A stretch of DNA of 64,000 nucleotides from Symsagittifera roscoffensis. Lineage: Eukaryota; Xenacoelomorpha; Acoela; Convolutidae. The notes below the pieces were generated by a model. It did not search any database and was not told the DNA's origin. It was given only the letters and a program-made list of their open reading frames with translations. The stretch is taken from positions 20,775,480 through 20,839,479 of the forward strand of contig NC_087065.1 in NCBI RefSeq assembly GCF_963678635.1, in the 5' to 3' direction. Every line of letters begins with the position of its first letter. The first letter of the stretch is position 1. Positions 56,101 through 64,000 of this stretch are shown piece by piece. The position numbers and the translations under genes were made by a program.

Positions 56101-59100
56101 TTGACAAAATTTTTTGCGCCGCAGTTAAGTTTTTGAAAAAACAGACCAAAAAAAAACGTTTTTAGGCACTTGATGGAAAATTTAGACCCAAACTTCGCGT
56201 TTTTTCGGCGCGAGCTCTCTCCTCAAAATTGGTATATTTTGGCGCCTAAGGCACCTTTAGAAAAAATTTTAGGGCAGTCAGCCACAAAGAGGTATCTCAA
56301 ACTAGTACAAAGGATGGACCCTTTGGGTCGCCAGTGGGTCGAATCCCTGAGGGGGAGGGGGAGGGGGGAGGGGGAGGGGGAGGGGGAGGGGGGAGGTGCG
56401 TCCGCTTCCTTTCGCCCCCCCCCCCCTAAATCCGCTGGTGATTATAATTATGTGTACATTTCGGAACGAAAACTATGTGCAAGTTGACCGACCTAGAGAA
56501 AATTGATGAAATTCGCGTAAAAATTCTCGTGAAAGTTTGAGTTTGTTTCTTTGTGAAAATTCTATATCCGCACTTGAATATTCTGAATAGCATTGTATCT
56601 GGTTCTCACTTTTTATGATCCTTTCTGAATCATGATCAAACCAATTTTTTTGGATCAAGCTTCTTTCTCTAAAATCAGCATATTTTATATTATGGTTCAG
56701 AAACTTATTGACTTACTTTGCATCATCTTTCTGTCGTTGTACAATTCCTATACTTCAAAACTTCATACTAATTGATGTATTATGTTTTTTTTGTCAGCTA
56801 ACTTTGACACGCCTGACAACTTTGATGCCACCATAACCAAGGACGAGTTTTTCTCCTATTATGCTGGGGTGAGTGCCAGCATCAACAAAGACGAGGACTT
56901 CCTGATGATGGTGAACGACACTTACCACTTGTTCACCACGAAACCAAACACCGGAATAAGGTATGCAATTCGTCATCAAATTACGCAAATTCAGAATTCG
57001 TTTCTGAATTCGGAGAAAACAACTAGAGTTTACTTTTTGCCCTTTAGCAAAACTTCCCGCGATTACTACCGTTTATTTTTTTCTGCCAAGCTTTCAAAAG
57101 TTTCCAAAAAAGAGTCTGAAGCCAAAATTCCAAAATTTATTGAGGTATGATTTTTGGGAGAAAGTCTTTTAACAGGAATTGTCGAACCTGAAAATTATAA
57201 TAAATTATTGATGTTTTTTTCTCGATCCAGAACTGCGGAATTTTTTTTATTGTCTATGATTGTTTTTGTTAATGCTGAATCACCTTGATGTTAACGTCGA
57301 CTGTATCCGTATGTTTTTTTTAAAATTGGATAAAAACAACTGTTGAAGTCTAATTCACCTCTTATTCTTGACGTATATTGTAAAGCAGAAATCGAAGGTG
57401 GGAAACACAAGAGTACACAACTGCACATAACGAGCAAAATTTTGGATTGTATCCAAAACATTGTCGTTTTGAACTCTCTATTTATTTATATTCCATTTTT
57501 GGTTTCTGCTTTAAACTATACGTTAACAATCAGAAGTGAGTTGGATTTCAACTTGCGGGGCACATCAAAATAAAACTCAAATCTAGAAATCATCAACATT
57601 ACCTTGTGCTATTTTGACCACTCATGAACGTGCTATACCATTAGGACCGGTCAATATATATCACTGTCATTCGTCCAAGCGACCAACTCGAATCTCGTCT
57701 ACTGGCTGCCTCCATTGTGTTTATCGAATGAGAGCGGGAGTATACTCCCGAAGAAAACATTTTCAGATGTTTTCAGTTCTCTTTTTCACAATCCTTTTGT
57801 GATCTTGCAGTGAATTTCTGGGAGCTGTTGTTTCCAAGCATCATAATGGCAGGGAAAATAACAAGCGCCCAGTCAGGAAACTTTTGGGTACCAGCGGGAA
57901 CTCGCTCTCATTTTTACTATGATGAACTAAAGAACGCAAATTGAGGATCTTTCTGTGTCATACACGATGATTTTAAACAAATCCTCAGTGACCAAGTCTA
58001 AGCAAGAACCCTTGTTTGACCATCTCAAACATTTTGATTCAAAAAGTTTTGAAAAGCTTGACTGTTTAAAAAAAACAAAGAAAGGAGTGAAACCTTATGA
58101 GGTTGACGGTGGAGTGATAAACAGATGAAGAAAAGTCTGCAGTGATAGTATTGGAAAATATCTAAAATTAACTTAAAACCTTCACCTCTAAAAATATCGC
58201 AGTTTTAAAGACTACCCCCACCCAAAACAGAAGGATATCAAAACTAGCAGAGTTAATCACCACACAACTTTCCAGTTCTCCAAAAATAGTCGCAAAATGT
58301 TCAAAACTTTAACCATTTTTGCGAAAATTCCATTATTTCAAATACAGATACTCCTAGTGTAAAGGAAACAAACAACAACCATTTTACAGTCTTTAGTGAA
58401 CCTGACAACCATTGATGAAACTAATAACTTTCCCATATTTTTTGACGAATTTCTTTGAAACTGAACGCAAACTAGGAATGGGAAAAACATTTTAGCCGTT
58501 TTTTTCAACACAGCTTCAAACTTCAACCTTAAAACGTATGGCGATACTGGTTTGAAAAACGGAAGGATAAAATTAATCAAGCCAGTCATCCATTTTGGCT
58601 TGAGTTAAACATTCGAAGATTGCACAAAAAATTCGCCGCAATTTTTTCGAAAACTTCATCAACCCTGAATAATCAATTTTATAAACTTTTTTCTAATGAG
58701 CTTTAAAATAGTCGTTAATAACTTCATAGATGTACAATTAACATTTCGTCGACATTTAACATGCCCAAATACTGAACATATTTTGTCGTTACGGCTAGAT
58801 TGTAACCAAAATGGCTAACGTACTTTGTGTTAAATGAAACAGGTGCTCTAAAAAGTGCTTCAGGCGTTTTTTTAATCAAACGCGTTGGTGAGTAAGTAAA
58901 GACAATTCTATGATTTAGCATTTTCAAAAATCCTTTTTTATAGTAAAAAACGGCATGAAGTGCTACTAGATAGGCAAAACCAGTCGGCATAAATGTTTAA
59001 TTGCCGCAGTAAAGGATTACCAACTTTTAATTTAAGACAGCGTCTGACTTAAAGTTCTCCTTACGACAGAAGACTCGAATAACTGAAATTTTTAATGGCT

Positions 59101-59817
59101 AAATGCTTTTCACTTTTCAACAGAATCTAGATGAAATTCACAAATACAAGCAAAAAAGGAAACAGGAATTTTATAATACAAGAAAAAATGAATGAAAAAA
59201 CGCTTTAAAAATTTTAAAATTAAGCCACTTCGGTCTTCGAACCTACGCCAATGGTTTCAGAGCCTAATGTTCTACCAATTGCTCCAATCAATCCTGCTAT
59301 TATTAAGAAGAAGCTAAAAGCGAATAGGATCAAACATTACCCTTAAATTGCCAATGGTAAAATACTTGCAGCAAAAGGGCCTCTAATTTGTTGAGTACTA
59401 CTAAAAAAGTGTCATTGAGTACAGCTAAAAGTGCTACATATTTATGCAAGCTAGGTTGGCAAAAATCACTGGTAAAACTACGTCTGGTACAAATGAACAA
59501 ATGTGAGAAAAAATGTGACACTTTACACAATTTTTCATACCATTAAATGCTTTTAAACACTAGCTAGTCCTTTTTTGTCGAAAAATTGGAAGTTTTCAGC
59601 CATTCGGCTGTTTCTGCATGAATAAAACACCAGTAACTCTTCTGACTTTAGGAAAGTGAAGACCGCGCTGGGTCTGCAGAGAACGGCCAAAGAGAAGGTG
59701 ATGGACAAGTGTAAGAAAGCTTTGCAACAATCAATAATCCAGGAGGCTGCCGAACACAAGATGTCAGTGGCCCAGTACAAGAAAATCACCTTGCAACATG
59801 GTAACGCCAAAGGCTGA
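50185..59817 (+). CDS. CAPSL: Calcyphosine-like EF-hand protein, six exons, C-terminal extension
   Basis: Proposed exons: 50185-50247, 54597-54807, 55418-55495, 55679-55894, 56798-56960 and 59652-59817. All are GT-AG and all phases fit (897 nt, 298 residues). The protein has three good EF-hand loops: DDDNSGQISFSE (77-88), DSDHSGSISYEE (113-124) and DKDGSGCLTIED (150-161, Asp at position 12), with a degenerate fourth (NFDATITKDEF). STDPVERIRLTALLRG and FFSYYAGVSASI match calcyphosine-like proteins (TATDPIERLRLQCLARG, MNYYAGVSASI). Such proteins bind Ca2+ and are linked to cilia and signalling. Vertebrate members end soon after the fourth hand. This one continues for 66 residues that are rich in Lys and helical in pattern. 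The second exon could also serve as a start (Met at 54600), so exon 1 is an inference from its ATG, its open frame and a strong ATG|GTAAGT donor in phase. Confidence 0.85.
51707..52315 (+). mobile_element. HINE-like repeat, subfamily 2, copy 2
   Basis: This copy lies in intron 1 of the calcyphosine-like gene. It starts TTTGTTCCGACCATTGAAAA and ends with the inverted start GATCGGAACATTGTG, then CATAGTATCCTTGTT. It aligns with 32968-33606 across its length. A truncated extra start (TTGCTCCAACCATTTG..) lies directly upstream at about 51637-51700. Confidence 0.65.
53000..53576. repeat. MITE-like element with AT-palindrome arrays (family P, copy 2)
   Basis: The ends are inverted. The left is CCGCACTGGAGTTCCATGGA and the right, read inward, is CCCGCACCGAAGTTCCATGG. 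The interior is almost entirely made of ATAATGGATTATAATCGATT-type words that can pair with one another. It is located in intron 1 of the calcyphosine-like gene. No gene is seen within it. Confidence 0.75.
53815..53995. repeat. Short repeat rich in CTTGCAAAATCTTG words
   Basis: Words such as TTTGCAAGATCTTGTAAAATT recur in both orientations, as at 42795-42905. It might be a decayed short inverted-repeat element. No gene is seen. Confidence 0.35.
55969..56440. mobile_element. hAT-type non-autonomous element with 8-bp duplication
   Basis: A perfect 8-bp direct repeat ATTATAAT flanks it (55961-55968 and 56441-56448). The left end is CAGGGGCGGATATAGG and the right end read inward is CACCAGCGGATTTAGG. 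The 472-bp interior is non-coding and G-rich, including a (GGGGGA)n-like run at about 56350-56395. It lies in intron 4 of the calcyphosine-like gene. Confidence 0.92.
57151..59223. other. Intron 5 of the calcyphosine-like gene, nothing seen
   Basis: Most of this intron shows no repeat that I can match and no coding signature. Minus-strand open frames at 58338-58589 and 58724-58990 have unremarkable composition. Confidence 0.35.
59224..59290 (-). ncRNA. tRNA-like sequence, decayed (pseudogene or SINE head)
   Basis: On the minus strand a D-arm-like GAGCAATTGGTAGAA is followed by an anticodon-loop-like CTCTGAA (which would be a Gln CTG loop) and then GGTTCGAAGACC (T-arm/B-box-like) at the right spacing. 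The acceptor and anticodon stems do not pair well, so it is not a functional tRNA. A tRNA-derived SINE head is possible. Confidence 0.35.
59652..59817 (+). CDS. CAPSL: Last exon of the calcyphosine-like gene, basic helical tail
   Basis: After GACTTTAG the exon is open for 54 codons to TGA. It begins KVKTALGLQRTAKEKVMD and continues CKKALQQSIIQEAAEHKMS. It is Lys/Gln/Ala-rich and probably helical. Phase 2 continues correctly from the previous exon (ATAAG|GTATGC). The good composition and clean phase argue for a true exon, although alternative ends in exon 5 are possible. Confidence 0.65.
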
Positions 59818-60922
59818 ATGAGTGCAACAAAATCAGGAGAGGAAAGACGCGGATAGCAATAATAACAAAAAACTCATACAAAAACATTTATCTTTGATAG
59901 GCTATTTCAAACAGCTGTCAATTTAACATTTTATCGCTTTCTAATTTATTGAATTTACACTTTTTTAACTTTAGTAAACGAGATGAGACATAGAACAGCT
60001 TCGAGGCAAATTTTTGAAATCCAGGAAATCATTTTATCCACTGCTTCATTGGGTTGTTAACATTAGTTTTAAATAGTTTCTATACTGGTTTTAAAAAGTT
60101 TGAATGTTATGCAAAAAAATCAAGCAATTTACGGGTTTAGAAAACATCTACGAACTCGAAAGATTAGATTTCTCATTAAATCAAAGATTGACCAATATTC
60201 TCAGCACGTAATGTTTTTTGATCTTTTCATCCTTTCCACGCTCTAAAGTTACTTGAACCTTTTTAAAACATTACAACAAAATTATAAGTTTTGTGTCTCT
60301 AAAAAACTCAAATTTTGGATTTATAGCCTTCATATCTTAACAAAAGAGATCCAGTGTCCAGATAAATAGTTTTTCATTTTCAGCAATTTTATTTCGGTGC
60401 ACCAATTTTTTAGAATACGTTTAGAAAACGTTAAAATCTTAAGCATTAATACATCAATAAGTACGCGAAAACAAAATCTGTCAAAAAATGATGAGTTAAA
60501 TTGAAAATCTTTCTAAAACTTATATTATTTAAAAATGTGTATGCATATTAGCTTTTCGATCTCTTTTTCAGGTAATCTTAAATATATTTTTCTGAAAACT
60601 ATCTGACTCTGATCAGATAACAATAATATTTTTTGGGAACTGATACCTTTGTTTATAATTTGGCCAAATTTTCTTGCTCGAAGCGTCTGAGTTTCTTAAG
60701 CCGAGTTGTCTGCATTTGAATTGGGCTGGAATGAATCTCATGCTTAAAAATACAACTATTAAGCAGCAAACTCTCTGCGTAATTGATGTAAATACTTGGT
60801 CACTGCTAGGGACCCGGGTCGAGGTGCTCACTTTATGTGTCGACTTTCAAAGTTGAGCACATGACAATGCTCGACCAAAATAAATCAAGACAGGGGCATG
60901 GGTTGGGCGCAAAATCGAAACA
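59818..60922. other. Intergenic, 3' of the calcyphosine-like gene
   Basis: No gene is seen. The first part is the 3' flank of the calcyphosine-like gene, and the remainder is AT-rich without a recognised repeat. Confidence 0.4.
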
Positions 60923-61010
60923 TACCTCGAGCATGGTCGAAAAATACCTTTAGCGCGGTCGAAAAATACCTCTAGCATGGTCGAAAAATATCTTGAACAC
61001 GGTCGAAGCA
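60923..61010. repeat. 22-bp minisatellite, four units
   Basis: The units begin TACCTCGAGCATGGTCGAAA, with the core GGTCGAAAAATA recurring four times at 22-bp spacing. It lies just past the 3' end of the LINE. Confidence 0.85.
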
Positions 61011-61033
61011 TACATCTATTACAATCGAGCAAG

Positions 61034-61061
61034 GTGTGTGTGTGTGTTTGTGTGTGTGTTT
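61034..61061. repeat. (TG)n microsatellite at the LINE 3' end
   Basis: The GTGTGTG run is interrupted by TTTG and continues TGTGTGT. On the LINE strand this is a CA-repeat tail directly after the element's 3' end, which is a common type of LINE terminus. Confidence 0.75.
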
Positions 61062-61116
61062 AGAAGCCCTCTTGATAATCGGGGGAGTTGAAATGTCCAG
61101 TGCTTGTTGCGAATAA

Positions 61117-61508
61117 GATGATGTTGTTGGGGTTCGTCTGCAAAAGCGTTTCTTCCCAGGTGCTGTTCTCTGGCCTAGTCCCAATTTTTGCACTTCAGTA
61201 GGTAGTGTTCCGTTGTTTCTGGTTCTTCCCCATCGCAGTGCTCGCATATAGGATCCTGTGATAGCCGGAATCTGTACTTGTTGTCCTTGAGTGATGTTTC
61301 TCTATTTAATCTGATGATGTTGTTGGGGTTCGTCTGCAAAAGCGTTTCTTCCCAGCTGCTGTTCTCTGGCCTAGTCCCAATTTTTGCACTTCAGTAGGTA
61401 GTGTTCCGTTGTTTCTGGTTCTTCCCCATCGCAGTGCTCGCATATAGGATCCTGTGATAGCCGGAATCTGTACTTGTTGTCCTTGAGTGATGTTTCTCTA
61501 TTTAATCT
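61117..61508. repeat. 196-bp tandem duplication in the LINE 3' part
   Basis: Copy 1 is 61117-61312 and copy 2 is 61313-61508. They are nearly identical (I see only GGTGCTG/GCTGCTG near 61163/61359). The duplicated unit contains the zinc-knuckle coding segment, so that motif is present twice. Confidence 0.9.
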
Positions 61509-61874
61509 CATTTTGTACAGAAACGTCTCTTCTGCGCGCGTTCTGTTTACTGAGCGTGGTAGATGTTCTCCGTTGCAAGCTTGTCGGTGGGTTGAGTTTG
61601 ATGGTGTTTCCGTCTGGTATCTTTCTGCGTTCTTTGCATCTTTTCCTCTCAGGATCGCTTCTCTTGGATCCATACCCTGTGGCAGCTCGTTTACCCTGTT
61701 TCTTGCTACCCTACGCCAGTCGGGTCTAAAGGAGTTCTCAGCTCTGGCCTTCAGTCTCGGGGTGACTTCTCTCTCTGCGAGCTTACGCAGATGATGGTCT
61801 TCTGGTAGCTCAAGGTACTTTACCATCTGCAAGGCGGCTCCGTCCGCAATGATCAGGTCCATGTTCTGAATCAT
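61371..61874 (-). CDS. LINE C-terminal tail with zinc knuckle
   Basis: The frame includes LAEREVTPRLKARAENSF and ends with CEHCDGEEPETTEHYLLKC, a C-x2-C...H-x4-C zinc-binding motif usual at the C-terminus of jockey/I/R1-type elements. The last part lies within the 196-bp tandem duplication. Confidence 0.8.
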   Translation of the reverse strand: MIQNMDLIIADGAALQMVKYLELPEDHHLRKLAEREVTPRLKARAENSFRPDWRRVARNRVNELPQGMDPREAILRGKDAKNAERYQTETPSNSTHRQACNGEHLPRSVNRTRAEETFLYKMRLNRETSLKDNKYRFRLSQDPICEHCDGEEPETTEHYLLKCKNWD

Positions 61875-63254
61875 GGCGTCGCACTTGACCGCGCTTGCTG
61901 GCGATCCGCGTGGAGTACCCGTTATTATTGCCGCTGCCCTGTTGTTGACAACTTCTAGCCTGTTGATGTTGGTCCTGGCTAGAAACGGGCCCCAACTTTC
62001 CGAGGCGTAGAATCATCCCGGTCGGACATAACTGCAGTACACACTGCGGAGATCGTTCGACACGATTCCCCAGTTCTTACCGCCAACGCGGAAAGTACTT
62101 GTGTCCTCTTCGAGATTTTCTTCGCCATGTTCTGGCAGTGACTCGTGAAGGTCAGCTGGGAGTCTATGGAAACTCCACGAATTGTCGCTTGTTTCTCCGA
62201 TCTGATTCTTGTGTTGTCCATCGTCAGCTTCAGGGACTGCCTTTCCCGCTGTTTCTCTGGGGTCCAGGCTAATCACCACCACCTCTGTTTTGTCTGCCGC
62301 AATCTCCCATTCGTTCTCTTTGGCCCAGATCTCGATCGCATTGAGAGCTGGCTGCATTTTTCTGGCCGCTTCCTCCACTGTCGTGTCTTTTGGGCAAACA
62401 GTGAGGTCATCGGTGAACTGGTCTACCTCAGCGCTAGGAGCCATTGCCTTGATAGCGCCGGGTAGACCTGCCATTGCTATGCAGAAAAGCAACGGCGACA
62501 GGGGACTGCCATGGGGGACTCCTTCTTTCAGGATACGGCATCTGCTGGTCTTATCTTCTCATCGCACAACCGCCCGTCTGTCCCTCAGAAAGGACTGAAG
62601 CCACTTCACAGCAACCGGGTGAATGTTTAGGCGCGCAATGTCTCTGAAGAGACCTCCCCGCCAGACTCTATCAAAAGCCGCTCTGAAGTCCACCGCCGCT
62701 ACGATAGTCCTCTTCTTGGCCTGCAGGTTATCCATCGCCGACTGGGTGATGTTCGCCAGTACGTTCTGAGTGGTCCTGTGCGGTTGGAAACCTGACTGTT
62801 CCACCGGAATGATGTTGTTTGTTCTCACCCACTTCTTTAGCCTGTTTGTCACCGAAGCTTCAAGCGCCTTGGAAACGTAGCTGAGGAAGGAAACCTGTCT
62901 ATAGCTCTTTATAGCATCCGCTGGCTTTCTCGGTTTCCTGATGGGCACGGTCACTGCCTGTTTCCACTTGTCTGGGACACGGATTGCCACCCAGCTCCTG
63001 TTCAAAATCTTCAGCAGGAGTTCCTGGCCGGAGTACGAGAAGTGTTTCAGCATCTGAGGTGTGACTCTGTCCTCTCCTGCTGCACTGTTCTTGGTATTGC
63101 TGAGCACTTTGTGCAGCTCGCTCTGCGAAAACTCGATGCCGGTGTCATCGAATTCCTCGGGCTTTTTCTTAAGGTGTCCTCGAACCGCTGTGTACGCTGC
63201 TTTGGACTTGACTCTGTCCACTTGTACTCTGCTGACTTGGGCATACGTCTTCAT
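61810..63254 (-). pseudogene. LINE reverse transcriptase, with stop and frameshift
   Basis: At 63254-62559 the frame has SAAGEDRVTPQMLKHF, VPIRKPRKPADAIKSYRQVS, LEASVTNRL, EQSGFQPHRTTQNVL and VAAVDFRAAFDRVW (first catalytic Asp). A TGA near 62559 interrupts it, and the same frame resumes with GVPHGSPLSPLLF-type sequence and the catalytic FTDDLTVCPKD box (62492-62013). A frameshift then moves the later part into other frames (62221-61979, then that of the tail). Confidence 0.82.
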
Positions 63255-63949
63255 TGCGAGATCTGCTTTCTCCTTGTTGGAGCGTGCAGTGCAGTTTCTC
63301 GATATGATCTGGTTGGCTGGAAGCGGTTATTTGCTCCTTTTGTCGATGCCTTTGATGGTATTCCAGATCTTTGTCCCTGAAGTGTGGACGTCGACGTGAA
63401 AGATCTCCACGTGCCACGCTTTCCTTCTTCAACTGCCCGACTCAAGTTCCTTTTCGCTGTCTCATAGGCTGTCCAAGCCCTTTCTTCTTTAGTTCTTTTC
63501 CATTCCTCGAAGCTCTCCTTCTTGCTTTCTTTTGCCATATTGCACTCTTCGTTCCACCACGGTGTTTGTCGTTTCCTGTTAGAGGTCATAGGAATTTTTT
63601 CTTTCGCCGCTTTCATGAGAATGCCGACGAAGTCTTTGTACCACTTTTCGAGAGAATCTTCTTCTTTCCATGTTTCTTCCACAAGGTCGTCCACCTTTTC
63701 GGCAAAACCTTCCCAGTCTGCCCGTTTGTAGTTAAAGTTTCTGCGTTCCGCTTTCTTCTTAACCGGCGCTGCAGTCGCAAACTTCACCAGCAACGGGAGG
63801 TGGTCCGATCCGAGACTATCTCCGATCTCCCATTTCATCAGGTGTAGGCGGCTAGCATGCGCCATCGTGATATCCGGGGCCGTCGTCTGCAAGCCTCTGT
63901 ACCTGGTAGGTGCTCCATTGTTGAGAGCTATCATGTTTTTGGATGCCAT
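63251..63949 (-). CDS. LINE endonuclease C-terminal part and linker
   Basis: APE-type endonuclease end: TRYRGLQTTAPDITMAHASR with the conserved GSDHLPLLVKF, where SDH is the catalytic-site motif. After it there is a Lys/Arg/Glu-rich linker (RKRQTPWWNEECNMAKES, a 'WWN.C' segment typical of jockey/R1-type LINEs) toward the RT. The N-terminal half is outside the window. Confidence 0.82.
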   Translation of the reverse strand: MASKNMIALNNGAPTRYRGLQTTAPDITMAHASRLHLMKWEIGDSLGSDHLPLLVKFATAAPVKKKAERRNFNYKRADWEGFAEKVDDLVEETWKEEDSLEKWYKDFVGILMKAAKEKIPMTSNRKRQTPWWNEECNMAKESKKESFEEWKRTKEERAWTAYETAKRNLSRAVEEGKRGTWRSFTSTSTLQGQRSGIPSKASTKGANNRFQPTRSYRETALHAPTRRKQISQ

Positions 63950-64000
63950 CCAGTCGTTGATTTCTTCGCCCCTTTGGTCTGTCTCTCCACTGTGGTCCCA

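Larger units (their letters stand above)
61034..64000 (-). mobile_element. Jockey-like non-LTR retrotransposon (LINE), 5' end beyond window
   Basis: On the minus strand the order is endonuclease, RT, then a C-terminal zinc knuckle. It is truncated at 5' by the window edge. The element has at least one in-frame stop and one or more frameshifts. GC content is clearly higher than the surroundings. Confidence 0.9.

Noticed and set aside
61474-63847. Plus-strand frames of 60-160 codons over the LINE
   Set aside because: They are antisense shadows of the endonuclease and RT coding frames.

Overview
This is a window of AT-rich nuclear DNA from an animal. The genes have GT-AG introns, including one probable GC-AG intron, and belong to metazoan families. 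The coding exons make up only a few percent of the window and the rest is dense with transposons, so an invertebrate is likely, but I cannot name the species from sequence alone. There are two 200-base N gaps (977-1176 and 29689-29888). I see no rRNA gene, intact tRNA gene or CRISPR array.

Genes, in order. (1) A small two-exon minus-strand gene at 4331-5048 that would encode 78 residues of unknown function. (2) A 13-exon minus-strand gene at 11323-27576 encoding about 745 residues of the IRSp53/BAIAP2 family: an I-BAR (IMD) domain, a Ser/Gly/Arg-rich linker, an SH3 domain, a polyproline stretch and a C-terminal WH2 motif. Every exon junction keeps the frame. (3) A two-exon plus-strand gene at 35891-41161 encoding a 294-residue, Asn/Ser-rich, probably disordered protein with repeated LPxL-type motifs and no recognised family. 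(4) A six-exon plus-strand gene at 50185-59817 encoding a calcyphosine-like EF-hand protein with an unusual 66-residue basic C-terminal tail.

Mobile DNA. A young Ty3/Gypsy-type LTR retrotransposon (14953-21158; 261-bp LTRs differing at about 3 positions) sits in intron 10 of the IRSp53-family gene in the same orientation as the gene. A Tc1/mariner-type element (44161-45590) has perfect 25-bp terminal repeats, a TA target duplication and a transposase frame broken by a single stop codon. A deleted hAT element (47828-49479) and a 472-bp relative (55969-56440) each have perfect 8-bp target duplications; many fragments carry the same ends and G-rich interiors. A broken MULE transposase lies at about 6150-7290, and a 248-bp MULE-like fold-back element with a perfect 9-bp duplication is at 24142-24389. 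A jockey-like LINE with endonuclease, reverse transcriptase and C-terminal zinc knuckle runs off the right edge (61030-64000).

The most distinctive repeat is a family of about 520-540 bp with at least six good copies plus decayed ones (12187, 12841, 24476, 36294, 38227, 41992). Each copy starts TTGTTCCGAC followed by a small hairpin, has a central CGCG-rich hairpin, and ends with an inverted copy of the start (GTCGGAACA), a second hairpin and the tail ..CTTGTT. That matches the layout of helentron-associated non-autonomous elements (HINE/DINE-1 type). A second subfamily (32968-33606 and 51707-52315) shares the TTGTTCCG start but has a different hairpin. A decayed relative is also locked into a 1141-bp tandem repeat at 7410-9940.
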